Source: Dietzia natronolimnaea | GTDB lineage: Bacteria; Actinomycetota; Actinomycetes; Mycobacteriales; Mycobacteriaceae | Assembly: GCF_039525805.1 (NCBI RefSeq) | Contig: NZ_BAAAHZ010000014.1 | Strand: one strand, 5' to 3' | Length of the DNA: 64,000 nt | Shown: piece after piece, positions 1-8,500 of the stretch | Layout: every line of letters begins with the position of its first letter | How positions within the stretch are numbered: position 1 is the stretch's first letter | Made by a program: the position numbers and the translations under genes | Notes under the pieces: model-generated | What the model was told of the DNA's origin: nothing | Databases searched by the model: none | The model's input: only the letters and a program-made list of their open reading frames with translations

Positions 1-1
1 G

Positions 2-1486
2 CTCCTGCTCGGCGAGCTCTCCCACGATCGACCACTGCTCGGCGTCCGGGCGGAGCTCTCGGAGTTCGCGGACAAGGAGATGGGCGTGCTGCGCGCCGCC
101 GCGGAGGCGGTCGCCGGACTCGGACCCGACGTGGTGCCGCACTACATCGTGTCGATGTGCGGCTCGGTGTCCGACCTGCTCGAACCCGCCGTTCTCCTCA
201 AGGAGGTCGGACTGTTCTCCGGCAGCCCGGACGAACCCCGGTCGACCGTGCGCCTCATCCCGTTGCTGGAGACCATCGACGACCTCGCCGGCGGGGCCCG
301 GATGCTCGACGCGGCCCTGGCACTCCCCCAGTTCCGCGCTCTGGTGCGGTCCCAGGAGGACGTGCTCGAGATCATGCTGGGTTACTCGGACTCCAACAAG
401 GACGGCGGGTACCTCGCCGCCAACTGGTCGCTCTACGAGGCCGAGCTCGCGCTCGTCGACGCGGCCGCGCGTGCGGGTGTGCACCTGCGCTTCTTCCACG
501 GCCGCGGCGGCGCGGTGGGACGGGGCGGCGGCAACTCCTACGACGCGATCCTCGCGCAGCCCCCGGGCGCGGTGCAGGGCGCGTTGCGGATCACCGAACA
601 AGGCGAGATCATCTCCGCCAAGTACTCGGAGCCGGTCCGCGCACGCCGCAATCTCGAGGCACTGGTGGCGGCCACTCTCGAGGTCTCGCTGCTCGACGTC
701 GAGGGCCTGGGTGACGACGCCGAGCATGCCTACGCGGTGATGGCCGCGCTCGCCCGCCTCGGCCGCGAGGCCTACGCCGAACTGGTGCACGAGGATCCGG
801 GTTTCATCGAGTATTTCACCACCTCCACGCCGCTCAGCGAGATCGGCGAGCTCAACATCGGCTCCCGCCCCACCTCCCGCAAGCAGACCTCCACGGTCGA
901 CGATCTCCGCGCCATCCCGTGGGTGCTGTCGTGGTCGCAGTCCCGCGTCATGCTTCCCGGCTGGTTCGGCGTGGGCAGCGCCCTCAAGCGCTGGATCGAT
1001 GACGGCGGGAATGCGACCGGCGGGGAAGCGAATGCCGGCGACGGTGACAGCACAGCCGCCGGGGGCACGAACGCCGAGGAACGGTTGGCCACGCTGCGGC
1101 GCCTCTACCGGGACTGGCCGTTCCTGCGCACCACGCTGTCCAACATGGCGCAGGTCATGGCCAAGGCCGACATGGGCCTGGCCGCCCGGTACGCCGAGCT
1201 GGTCCCGGACGCCGAGGTGGGCAGGAGGATCCACGGGGTGATCTCCGACGAGTTCGACCTCACCCGCGAGATGCTGCTGGCCGTGACCGGGCAGGAGACC
1301 CTGTTGGACGACAACCCGGCCCTCGCCCGCTCGGTCCGGAACCGGTTCCCGTACCTCGAGCCGCTCAACGTGCTGCAGGTGGAGTTGCTTCGGCGCTACC
1401 GCGCGGGCGACCGCGACCCCGACGTGCGGACTGGCATCCAGCTGACGATGAACGGCCTGGCCACCGCGCTGCGGAACTCGGGCTGA
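2..1486 (+). CDS. ppc: Phosphoenolpyruvate carboxylase, C-terminal part (5' end outside window)
   Basis: Cytoplasmic enzyme that carboxylates phosphoenolpyruvate to oxaloacetate, refilling the TCA cycle. The frame is open from the window edge, so the start lies outside; 494 residues of a family of roughly 880-940 are visible. Recognisable blocks are GYSDSNKDGGY (about nt 380), the mobile Gly-rich loop HGRGGAVGRGGG (about nt 500), SNMAQVMAKADM (about nt 1140) and the family-typical end MNGLATALRNSG. A Gly/Ala/Asp-rich insertion of about 25 residues lies between SALKRW and the RLYRDWPF block (nt 1000-1080); the family normally has a short loop there, so it is probably a lineage-specific surface loop. 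An inverted repeat follows the stop codon. The identification is secure. Confidence 0.97.
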   Translation, partial: LLLGELSHDRPLLGVRAELSEFADKEMGVLRAAAEAVAGLGPDVVPHYIVSMCGSVSDLLEPAVLLKEVGLFSGSPDEPRSTVRLIPLLETIDDLAGGARMLDAALALPQFRALVRSQEDVLEIMLGYSDSNKDGGYLAANWSLYEAELALVDAAARAGVHLRFFHGRGGAVGRGGGNSYDAILAQPPGAVQGALRITEQGEIISAKYSEPVRARRNLEALVAATLEVSLLDVEGLGDDAEHAYAVMAALARLGREAYAELVHEDPGFIEYFTTSTPLSEIGELNIGSRPTSRKQTSTVDDLRAIPWVLSWSQSRVMLPGWFGVGSALKRWIDDGGNATGGEANAGDGDSTAAGGTNAEERLATLRRLYRDWPFLRTTLSNMAQVMAKADMGLAARYAELVPDAEVGRRIHGVISDEFDLTREMLLAVTGQETLLDDNPALARSVRNRFPYLEPLNVLQVELLRRYRAGDRDPDVRTGIQLTMNGLATALRNSG

Positions 1487-1492
1487 GCCCCG

Positions 1493-1551
1493 TCGAGAAG
1501 AGCGTTCCGAACACGTTTCTCGAGTGCGAATGCGCGAAACGCTCTTCTCGA
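1493..1551. terminator. Inverted repeat after ppc, terminator or mobile palindromic element
   Basis: A perfect 14-bp arm TCGAGAAGAGCGTT (1493-1506) is mirrored by AACGCTCTTCTCGA (1538-1551) around a 31-nt loop. It starts 7 nt after the ppc stop and could end ppc transcription, although the loop is long and no T-run follows. The same 14-mer occurs again at 63910-63923, so it may instead be a dispersed intergenic element. Confidence 0.55.
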
Positions 1552-1587
1552 TGCCCCAGCCGGGGCGGGGCGGGGCGGCCGGGCCGG

Positions 1588-2769
1588 CTACCGCAGTTGT
1601 CGCTGCGCGAGGGGGATGAGCAGCACGCACACCACCGCCAGGGCCGCGATCCACGGCACCGGACCGCCGAGACGGGACAGCACCGCGAGCACGTACGGCG
1701 TCCCCATCCCGAGGTAGGCCAGGACGTAGAACACGGCCACGAGCCCGGCGTGGTCGCGGGGACCGGACTGGAACTCCACCTCGACCAGCCCGGCCACCAG
1801 CAGGGTCGCGTACCCCGCGCCCAGCAGGACCGCGACGGGCAGGAGCCACAGGGCCCGGCCGGGCAGGTCCGGGGACGCCGCCAGGACCGCGCCGGCGGAC
1901 ATGCCCAGCGCGGCGGCGGTCAGGCCGATGACCGGGGGGCGGGACGGCGGCGAGGACGCGGCGAGCCGGCGCACGGTGGGCTGGACCAGCACCCCGGCCC
2001 CGAGCGTGACGCCCACCATCACGCCGGCGTACGCGGTCGGCAGGCCCCCGGCGTCTCCGCCCAGCAGGTCCGCGAGCACCGCGAACGACATGCTGGCGCA
2101 ACCGAACACCAACGGCGCCCAGGGGGCGACCCCCAGCAGGAACCTGCGGGTGCCCGCGCTGGAGGGGACGAGCCCGGCCGGGTCGGCACCCCCGTGCGGA
2201 CGGTAGGGGTCGGCGGCGTTCCAGGCGGCCACCAGGGCGATCGTCCCGAGCACCAGGTGAGGGAGGTACGGGGACAGCATGGGCGCGGGAGCGAACTGGC
2301 CCACCAGGCCCCCGACCAGCCCGCCCAGCCCGAATCCGCCGGTCAGGGCGATCGCGGCCCGTCGCGCGCCGGTCCCGGGCGGGGCGCCCGCGGAGAGCTC
2401 TCGCACCCAGGCACTTCCCGCACCGAACGCGGCGCCCGACGCCAGTCCGGCCAGGAATCGGCCGAGGTAGAGCCACAGCGGGTCCTGCGGGCCGAGCAGC
2501 ATCAGCACGGTGGCGACCAGGGACAGCACGAGCACCGGTCGCATGAGTACGCGCCGACCGTGGGCGTCGGACCACCGGCCCGCCACGAGGAGGGTCGGCA
2601 GCAACCCGACGATGTACACGCTGAACATCGCGGTGACCTCGGTCTGTCCGAGGCCCTGCTCCTCGCGGTAGAGCAGCAACAGCGGCGCGAACTGGTTGGC
2701 GCCCCACCCCACGGCGAACACCGCGAGGGCGGCACGCAACCACGCGCGATCGGTAGGCGCACTTGTCAT
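1588..2769 (-). CDS. MFS transporter (12-TM drug/metabolite exporter type)
   Basis: A 393-residue integral membrane protein of the major facilitator superfamily, probably a proton-coupled exporter of small molecules. About twelve hydrophobic segments run through the whole length. The loop after TM2 carries the MFS motif A variant GRWSDAHGRR (residues 64-73), and WLYLGRFLAGLASGAAFG resembles the TM4-TM5 region of drug-efflux members. It starts 25 bp after the LysE-type gene on the same strand, so it may be the last gene of the sigma factor-ogt-LysE operon. The substrate cannot be read from the sequence. Confidence 0.85.
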   Translation of the reverse strand: MTSAPTDRAWLRAALAVFAVGWGANQFAPLLLLYREEQGLGQTEVTAMFSVYIVGLLPTLLVAGRWSDAHGRRVLMRPVLVLSLVATVLMLLGPQDPLWLYLGRFLAGLASGAAFGAGSAWVRELSAGAPPGTGARRAAIALTGGFGLGGLVGGLVGQFAPAPMLSPYLPHLVLGTIALVAAWNAADPYRPHGGADPAGLVPSSAGTRRFLLGVAPWAPLVFGCASMSFAVLADLLGGDAGGLPTAYAGVMVGVTLGAGVLVQPTVRRLAASSPPSRPPVIGLTAAALGMSAGAVLAASPDLPGRALWLLPVAVLLGAGYATLLVAGLVEVEFQSGPRDHAGLVAVFYVLAYLGMGTPYVLAVLSRLGGPVPWIAALAVVCVLLIPLAQRQLR

Positions 2770-2793
2770 GTGGCAGAACCTATCGCCCGATCG

Positions 2794-3519
2794 TCAGGCG
2801 AGCGCCTCGATCACGAACGCCACCCCCACCGCCAGGAACAGCACGCTGACGACCACGTCCACCGTCGGCAGGACCCGCCCGACCCGCTCGTTGACACGTC
2901 GGTGCGACGCCGCCACGGCGAGGGCGCAGAACCACACCAGCGCCACGGCGATCATCCCCGCCACCAGCACGACCGACTGCCCCGGAGGGACCTCGCCGCT
3001 CAGGAACGGCGTCAGGACGGCGCCGAAGAACACCAGCGCCTTGGGGTTGGCCAGATTGGTGGCCAGACCGCGGGCGAAGTCGGTCCCGGGCAGTCGCGGG
3101 TCGAGTGGGGTGGGGGCGCTCGGGGCGCTCGGGGCAGTCGGGGCGGTCTCCGGCGCCTCCGGGCCGATGGTGCCCGGGCCGGCGGGGTCCGGACCGGCGG
3201 GGTTCACGTCGGCGAGCCCGGCGCCCGGACGTGCCCGCCACCACCCTCGTAGCCCGAGCACCCCCAGGCTCGCCAGCAGCAGTCCGCCCGCCACCTGCAG
3301 ACCCGTCATGACCTGCGGGTACACGCGCACCAGCGCCGCCAGCCCGGCGAACGCTGCCGCGAGCCAGATCGCGATCCCGCTGACCACCCCGACCGCCGTG
3401 GCGACACCGTGGCGTCGTCCGACGAGCGACCGGTGGAGGACGACGACGAGGTCGGGCCCCGGCGAGATCACCGCGATCACCCAGATCCCGTAGAGCGCCG
3501 CGACCTGTCCCGCGGTCAC
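2794..3519 (-). CDS. LysE/RhtB-family amino-acid exporter
   Basis: A 241-residue membrane protein of the LysE family, which exports amino acids or related small metabolites. The GTG at 3519 is chosen because it overlaps the ogt stop as GTGA; longer in-frame starts would intrude deep into ogt. SPGPD at residues 19-23 and NLANPKA near residue 155 are the family signatures, and about six hydrophobic segments are visible. A Pro/Ala-rich loop of about 40 residues (NPAGPDPAGP onward) is inserted before the NLANPKA half; most LysE proteins are shorter here. Translational coupling to ogt suggests co-expression rather than an obvious biochemical link. Confidence 0.85.
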   Translation of the reverse strand: MTAGQVAALYGIWVIAVISPGPDLVVVLHRSLVGRRHGVATAVGVVSGIAIWLAAAFAGLAALVRVYPQVMTGLQVAGGLLLASLGVLGLRGWWRARPGAGLADVNPAGPDPAGPGTIGPEAPETAPTAPSAPSAPTPLDPRLPGTDFARGLATNLANPKALVFFGAVLTPFLSGEVPPGQSVVLVAGMIAVALVWFCALAVAASHRRVNERVGRVLPTVDVVVSVLFLAVGVAFVIEALA

Positions 3520-4160
3520 GCAGCCGACTCCATCGCCAGGAGACGCCTCTTGACCTCGAGCCCGCCCCGGTAGCCGCCGAGACCGCCGTCCGAGCGCAGG
3601 ATCCGGTGGCACGGCCACACCAGGGGAAGCGGGTTGGTGGCGCACGCCGTGCCCACCGCGCGGACCGCCCCGGGCTTGTCCAGAGCGGTGGCGATCTCCC
3701 GATAGGTCGCCGTGTGCCCGTACCCCACGTCGGGCAGTCGGCGCTGGACCAGACCGCGGAACCCGGAGGCCAGGACGGTGTCCAACGGCAGGGAGAACTC
3801 CCGGCGACGCCCGGTGAGGTAGGCCTCGATCTGGGCCGTGGCGTCGTCGAGAACGCGTGCGACGTCCGCGTCGCCGGTGGCCCCGTTCGGCGCTCCGGGG
3901 CCGCCCGCGTGCACGACGCGGGGCCCGATCTTCGTCGCGAGCATCGCCAGGACCTCGTCCCGGGGCTCGCCCTCGAACGCCACGTACGCCAGGCCCTGCG
4001 GGGTCGTCGCCAGGAGCAGCCCGCCGATCGGCGAGCCGACGGACCGGACCAGCACGTCCACCAGACCCTCTCGCTGCGCCTCGCGCGCCAGGCGCTCGCG
4101 CAGCCGGTCCGTGTCCGCGGGAGCGCCGCGGAGTGTGTCGATGACGTCGTCCCCGGTCAT
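3516..4160 (-). CDS. ogt: Methylated-DNA-[protein]-cysteine S-methyltransferase
   Basis: A 214-residue suicide DNA-repair protein that transfers alkyl groups from O6-alkylguanine to its own cysteine. The active-site motif is PCHR at residues 183-186 with acceptor Cys184, followed by the family's GGYRGG block near 195-200. The winged-helix DNA-binding segment (YREIATALDKPGAVRAVG) lies just before it. The start ATG overlaps the stop of the sigma-factor gene (ATGA), and its own stop overlaps the LysE start. Coupling to an ECF sigma gene suggests the repair enzyme is made together with, or under control of, that sigma factor. No Ada-type N-terminal domain is present. Confidence 0.92.
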   Translation of the reverse strand: MTGDDVIDTLRGAPADTDRLRERLAREAQREGLVDVLVRSVGSPIGGLLLATTPQGLAYVAFEGEPRDEVLAMLATKIGPRVVHAGGPGAPNGATGDADVARVLDDATAQIEAYLTGRRREFSLPLDTVLASGFRGLVQRRLPDVGYGHTATYREIATALDKPGAVRAVGTACATNPLPLVWPCHRILRSDGGLGGYRGGLEVKRRLLAMESAA

Positions 4161-4726
4161 GTCTGCTCCCTCTGCGGTGTCGTCTCGATGGTCGGTGTCG
4201 TTTCCATGGTCTGCCTCAGGGCCGCCACCCCGTCGGCCGCCGCGCGCCTCGCGGCCGAGTCGCTGCCCCCGATGAGCTCGGCGATCTCGGCGTACGGCAA
4301 CCCGCCCAGATACCGGTAGGCCACACAGAGCCGCTGCCGGGTGGGCAGAGCGGCGACCGCATCCCAGATCGCGTGCCCGCCGAGCTCGTCGTCGTCGCCC
4401 CCACCGCCGCCCCTCCACGCGCCTCCGTCGCGCCCGCGGCCTCTTCCCGCCCACTCCCCGAGCACGGCGACATCGTCCGCGCCTCCCGCCGGGGCGGCCG
4501 ACCGCGACGATCGGCGCACCACGTCCACCGCGCGGCGGTGGGCGACCCTGACCAGCCACGCCTCCACGTTGGTCTCCTCCGGCAGGTCCGGCCAGGCCCG
4601 CAGCGCGGACAGGAACGTCTCGGACCAGGCGTCGTCGGCGTCGGGGCCGGACCCCAGGACCGCGCGGCACACGCGCAGGACGGTCGGCCCGTGCCGGACC
4701 ACCGCACCGTCGAAGGCTGCCCTCAT
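4157..4726 (-). CDS. ECF-type RNA polymerase sigma factor
   Basis: A 189-residue sigma-70 family protein of the extracytoplasmic-function type. Region 2 is seen in residues 20-70 (DADDAWSETFLSAL, then NVEAWLVRVAHRRAVDVVRR). Region 4 is seen in residues 120-170 (LPTRQRLCVAYRYLGGLPYAEIAELIG), a helix-turn-helix that reads the -35 element. The two are joined by a Gly/Arg/Asp-rich linker. A GGAGG ribosome-binding site lies about 8 nt before the ATG. No anti-sigma gene is adjacent; instead ogt overlaps its 3' end. This is an unusual partner for an ECF factor and hints at an alkylation-stress regulon. Confidence 0.85.
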   Translation of the reverse strand: MRAAFDGAVVRHGPTVLRVCRAVLGSGPDADDAWSETFLSALRAWPDLPEETNVEAWLVRVAHRRAVDVVRRSSRSAAPAGGADDVAVLGEWAGRGRGRDGGAWRGGGGGDDDELGGHAIWDAVAALPTRQRLCVAYRYLGGLPYAEIAELIGGSDSAARRAAADGVAALRQTMETTPTIETTPQREQT

Positions 4727-4951
4727 GTGTCAGATCCTCCCCTCGTCCCATCCGCCTCGTTCACACGCCCCGGCCACCCCCCTCGCCGACCGGCTCCAGC
4801 GGGTAGTCGCCCGCGGTCACGGAAACGTGAGGTCCGTCCGGTGGGAGTCGAGACCGAGGGCCTTCACGCGACGACGACGTCCGCGGCCGGTGCTATCGTC
4901 GGACCACCGTCGCCGCTGGTGAGTGGCGGTCCACGGAGGTGAATCTCGGTC
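4727..4951. other. Divergent intergenic region, sigma factor / methyltransferase
   Basis: 225 bp separating two divergent genes. It must hold promoters for both, but I see no convincing -35/-10 pair, perfect palindrome or tandem repeat, and no small open frame with a ribosome-binding site. Confidence 0.4.
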
Positions 4952-5698
4952 ATGGACCTTCCCCGCATCTTCAGCATCCGCGAGAGCAGCCATCGGATCC
5001 ACAATCCACTGACCGAGGACAAGCTCGCCGCCCTCGGGGAAGCCCTCCGACTCGCCCCGGGAACACGCGCGCTCGACCTGGCCAGCGGCTCGGGCGAGAT
5101 GTTGAGCACCTGGGCGCGTGATCACGGGATCACGGGCACCGGGGTGGACATCAGCACCGTCTTCACCGAGGCTGCCCGAGCCCGCGCCGCCGAACTCGGC
5201 GTCGCCGACCGTGTCGAGTTCATCCACGGTGACGCCGCCGGCCATGTCGCGGACGAGCCGGTTGATCTGGCCGCATGTGTCGGCGCCACCTGGATCGGCG
5301 GCGGTGTCGCCGGGACGACCGAATTGCTCGATCGCAGTCTCCGGCCCGGGGGCGTGATGCTGATCGGCGAACCGTACTGGCGGCGGACCCCGCCGGACGA
5401 GGAGACGGCCGTCGCCTGCCAGGCCACCGCCATCGCCGACTTCCGGGAGTTGCCGGACCTGATGGGGTCGTTTCACGATCTCGGGTACGACATCGTCGAG
5501 ATGATGCTCGCCGACCAGGACAGCTGGGACCGGTACACAGCGGCCCAATGGCTCAACCTGCGCCTCTGGCTCGACCGGAACCCCGCCGACGACCTGGCCC
5601 CGGAGGTGCGTGAGGAACTCGCCACCGCGCCCGCCCGCTACGCGCGTTTCACGCGTGAGTACCTCGGATGGGGCGTGTTCGCCCTCATGAAGCGCTGA
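4952..5698 (+). CDS. Class I SAM-dependent methyltransferase
   Basis: A 248-residue Rossmann-fold methyltransferase. The SAM-binding motif I is ALDLASGSGE (residues 40-49), followed by the acidic second strand GTGVDIS and the motif FIHGDAAGHV. The C-terminal half (DRYTAAQWLNLRLWLDRNP) resembles the aromatic-rich tail of small-molecule methyltransferases annotated as SAM-dependent enzymes of unknown substrate in many bacteria. It stands alone on its strand between the sigma-factor operon and an SDR gene, so context does not give the substrate. Ribosome-binding site: GGAGGTGAA about 9 nt before the ATG. Confidence 0.82.
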   Translation: MDLPRIFSIRESSHRIHNPLTEDKLAALGEALRLAPGTRALDLASGSGEMLSTWARDHGITGTGVDISTVFTEAARARAAELGVADRVEFIHGDAAGHVADEPVDLAACVGATWIGGGVAGTTELLDRSLRPGGVMLIGEPYWRRTPPDEETAVACQATAIADFRELPDLMGSFHDLGYDIVEMMLADQDSWDRYTAAQWLNLRLWLDRNPADDLAPEVREELATAPARYARFTREYLGWGVFALMKR

Positions 5699-5846
5699 CA
5701 CTCATCCCCACGCGGTGATCGCGAGCCGCGTCTCCTCGGATCGACACTGATACAGCTTTCCCTTTCCCGTTCAATGCTCGGTACTGTCGGCTATCGGATA
5801 TCTCCGAGCGGCACGCCGCATCGGACTTGCGTGTGGAGGACAGGGA

Positions 5847-6617
5847 ATGGCATCGATCTTCATCTCGGGCGGGGCGGCTGGGATCGGACTGGCAACGGCG
5901 GAGCGATTCGGCCGCGAGGGATGGACTGTCGGGGTGTACGACGTCGACACCGACGCCCTGGCCGCGGTGCAGTCGAGTCATCCCGACTGGATCACGGGGG
6001 AACTCGACGTCCGCGACATGCAGCAGTGGGAGAAGGCGCTGGAGGAGTTCACCTCGCACACCGGTGGGACCCTCGACGTCCTGGACAACAACGCGGGCGT
6101 TCTCGTCGCCGGTGACCTGTCGGAGATCTCGGCTGACGCGGTCAAGGCCCAGATCGACATCGATGTGCTGGGCGTGACGCTCGGCGCCAAAGCCGCGTTC
6201 CCGTACCTCAAGGCCACGCCGGGGTCACACCTGGTCAACATCGCGTCCGCGTCGGCGATCTACGGTCAACCCGGGATCGCCACGTACAGCGCCGCCAAGT
6301 TCTACGTCGCCGGGCTGACCGAGGCGTTGGAGCTCGAGTGGGCACCGCACGGCGTGCGCGTGGTGGGGATCTGGCCGCTGTGGGCCAAGACCGCTCTCGC
6401 GGACCCCAAGGCCAAGACGACCAGGACTCTCGGCATCAAGATCACTCCCGAGCAGGTCGCGGACAAGGTCTGGCAGTCCGTCCACCCGACGACCCTTGAC
6501 CGCCGCCTTCATCGCACGTCCTACAGCGTCGGTGAGCAGACGACCGTGCTCGCGAACATCTCCAAGTTCTCGCCCAACTTCGCGACGCGCCTGGTCAACA
6601 AGGTCCTGGCCCAGTAG
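5847..6617 (+). CDS. SDR-family oxidoreductase
   Basis: A 256-residue classical short-chain dehydrogenase/reductase. The cofactor loop is GGAAGIG (residues 8-14), NNAG follows at 81-84, the catalytic Ser lies in NIASASA near 135, and Tyr147-Lys151 (YSAAK) completes the active site. Aspartate at the end of the second strand (VYDVD) favours NAD over NADP. The C-terminus is long and basic. A GGACAGGGA ribosome-binding site precedes the ATG. It is monocistronic, and the substrate is unknown. Confidence 0.85.
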   Translation: MASIFISGGAAGIGLATAERFGREGWTVGVYDVDTDALAAVQSSHPDWITGELDVRDMQQWEKALEEFTSHTGGTLDVLDNNAGVLVAGDLSEISADAVKAQIDIDVLGVTLGAKAAFPYLKATPGSHLVNIASASAIYGQPGIATYSAAKFYVAGLTEALELEWAPHGVRVVGIWPLWAKTALADPKAKTTRTLGIKITPEQVADKVWQSVHPTTLDRRLHRTSYSVGEQTTVLANISKFSPNFATRLVNKVLAQ

Positions 6618-6741
6618 GGCCCACACGGGGGAGGCGGTGGCAGTTCCATCGGCGCCCGCGTCACGGACGAACGGTCTCGTCCGGTGCCCAGTCCACCGTC
6701 CCTGGGAAGTGGCGGACAGCGCTCTTCGTGGGTACGGGCCG

Positions 6742-7500
6742 TCATGCGTCGCGTGTCTTCAGAGTGAGGTGCGCTGCGATCGCGGTCACGAACGTGAAGG
6801 CGGCCATCACGGCGAGCCCGGCCAATGGCGTCAGGGGGCCGGTCGAGGTGACCGTGTAGGAGCCTTGTCCGGCGGTGGTGGGCCAGTAGGTCCCGGCGAT
6901 CTCGCCGAGGATGCCGGGCATGCCCGGTGCCAGGGCCGGCACGAGGAGGGCGACGGTGACGATGATCGCCAGCGCACCGGTCGAACTGCGGGTGAGGGTG
7001 CCGAAAGCCAGACCCAGGATGGCGGTCAGGACGAGATAGGCCACGGCGCACAGGACAGCGCGGATGGTGTCGGGGGCGGTCAGACCCGCGGTCGGCAGCC
7101 CGGCGGCGGCGAGTGCCGCCTGGCCGGCGCCGAAGCTGCACGCCACGGTGACCACAGCGGTGGCGAGGGCGACCAGGGTGGCGACGGCGATCTTGGCCGT
7201 CAGGAAGACTCCGCGCCGGGGGGCGATGGTGAGGCTGGTGATGATCTGCCCGGTGGCGTACTCGCTGGTGATGGCTTGTGCGCCCAAGGTGGCGATGAGG
7301 ATCTGGCCGACGAGGATTCCCTTGAGGCTGTTGCCGGTGGGGTCGAAGTCGGCGGGGAGGTCCGCCTGCCAGTCGGCCATGAGCCCGCTGATGCCGAGGA
7401 GGCTGACCACGACGGTGACCACCACGGTGGCGAGGGCGATCAGCCAGGTGCTGCGGACGCTGCGGGTCTTGATCCACTCGGCGGCGAGGAGGTTCATCAT
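6742..7500 (-). CDS. ABC-2 type transporter permease
   Basis: A 252-residue six-TM permease, the membrane half of an ABC exporter whose ATPase is encoded just upstream with a 4-bp overlap (ATGA). The N-terminus LLAAEWIKTRSVRSTW is the typical cytoplasmic entry of ABC-2 permeases. It is followed by hydrophobic segments and the cytoplasmic stretch SEYATGQIITSLT, which is usual for bacitracin/lantibiotic-exporter-like permeases. Expression should follow the ATPase gene and the palindromic operators upstream of it. Substrates of this class are often hydrophobic drugs or peptides; none can be deduced here. Confidence 0.85.
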   Translation of the reverse strand: MMNLLAAEWIKTRSVRSTWLIALATVVVTVVVSLLGISGLMADWQADLPADFDPTGNSLKGILVGQILIATLGAQAITSEYATGQIITSLTIAPRRGVFLTAKIAVATLVALATAVVTVACSFGAGQAALAAAGLPTAGLTAPDTIRAVLCAVAYLVLTAILGLAFGTLTRSSTGALAIIVTVALLVPALAPGMPGILGEIAGTYWPTTAGQGSYTVTSTGPLTPLAGLAVMAAFTFVTAIAAHLTLKTRDA

Positions 7501-8423
7501 CGGGCTGCCTCGTGCTCGGTGGCGGTCATGGTCAGGAAGGCGTCCTCGAGGGAGTCGCGGACAAGAGTGAGCTCGGAGAGCTCTATCCCCGACACGTTGG
7601 CGACGTGGCCGACACGATCGGTGGTCGTGCCGACGACGGCGAGCGCATCGGCGCAGCCCAGGTCCGGCACTGCGCGGAGCCCCTCTCGGGAAAGCGCATC
7701 ATCCAGCCCGTCCCGGTTCGGTGTGCGCGCGCGGACGTACTCGCTCGTGTGGTCGGCGATGAACGCCGACAACGGCTGGTCGGCGAGGAGTTTTCCGTGG
7801 TGGATCACGACGAGGTGGTCTGCGGTCAGTTCCATCTCGCCCATCAGGTGGCTGGAGAACAACACCGTGCGCCCCTCTGCCGCGAGATCGCGCATGAGGG
7901 ACCGGGCCCACCGGATGCCCTCGGGATCGAGGCCGTTGAGGGGTTCGTCGAAGATGAGGATGCCGGGGTCGCCGATCAGCGCCGTGGCTATCCCGAGGCG
8001 CTGCTTCATCCCGAGCGAGTAGTCGCCCGCGGGGCGGTGCCCCTCGTCTGCCAGACCGACGAGTTCCAGAACCTCGGCGACCCGACGTCGCGGAACGCCA
8101 CCGGCGCGCGCGACCGCGGCGAGGTGATCCGTGGCGGAACGACGCGGGTGGACGGTGTCGGCCGCGAGCATCGCACCCACCACGTGCATGGGCTGAGGTA
8201 GGTCCGCCAGCGGGTGACCGCCGATGGTCGCCGCGCCGCTGGTCGGCCTGTCGAGGCCGAGGAACATCCGCAGGGTCGTGGATTTGCCGGCGCCGTTGGG
8301 TCCGAGGAAGCCGGTGACGATTCCGGCGGTGACCTGGAACGAGAGGTGGTCCACGGCGGTGACGTCGCCGTAGCGCTTGACGAGCGCGCGGGCCTCGAGG
8401 GAGGCCGGAGGGGCGGTCTGCAT
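7497..8423 (-). CDS. ABC transporter ATP-binding protein (drug-exporter type)
   Basis: A 308-residue nucleotide-binding subunit that powers the adjacent permease. Walker A is GPNGAGKST (41-49), the ABC signature is YSLGMKQR (135-142), and Walker B is ILIFDEP (155-161), followed by the D-loop NGLDPEG. A C-terminal extension of about 90 residues (ADHTSEYVRART onward) resembles the accessory domain of bacitracin-type exporters. The gene starts 10 bp from the first of two tandem palindromes shared with the divergent TetR gene, which is therefore its probable repressor. Confidence 0.9.
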   Translation of the reverse strand: MQTAPPASLEARALVKRYGDVTAVDHLSFQVTAGIVTGFLGPNGAGKSTTLRMFLGLDRPTSGAATIGGHPLADLPQPMHVVGAMLAADTVHPRRSATDHLAAVARAGGVPRRRVAEVLELVGLADEGHRPAGDYSLGMKQRLGIATALIGDPGILIFDEPLNGLDPEGIRWARSLMRDLAAEGRTVLFSSHLMGEMELTADHLVVIHHGKLLADQPLSAFIADHTSEYVRARTPNRDGLDDALSREGLRAVPDLGCADALAVVGTTTDRVGHVANVSGIELSELTLVRDSLEDAFLTMTATEHEAAR

Positions 8424-8432
8424 GCTCGTACA

Positions 8433-8450
8433 CTACACCGTGTGGTGTAG
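8433..8450. promoter_or_regulatory. Palindromic operator 1 between ABC exporter and TetR genes
   Basis: CTACACCGTGTGGTGTAG is a perfect inverted repeat with 7-bp arms and a GTGT spacer. Its size and symmetry suit a TetR dimer. It lies directly before the ATPase start and overlaps any promoter for that gene. Confidence 0.75.
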
Positions 8451-8452
8451 AT

Positions 8453-8470
8453 CTACACTCCTCAGTGTAG
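8453..8470. promoter_or_regulatory. Palindromic operator 2 between ABC exporter and TetR genes
   Basis: CTACACTCCTCAGTGTAG is a second perfect 7-bp-arm palindrome of identical length with a CCTC spacer. Its centre is 20 bp from that of operator 1, about two helical turns, so two dimers would sit on one DNA face. A possible -10 (TAGACT, 8468-8473) for the TetR gene overlaps its edge. Confidence 0.75.
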
Positions 8471-8500
8471 ACTCGGCCCCAGTCTCAGGGGGGCACGACC

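Noticed and set aside
1597..3252. A 551-codon plus-strand frame opposite the MFS and LysE genes
   Set aside because: Both opposite-strand genes have convincing membrane-transporter motifs; the antisense product is low-complexity.
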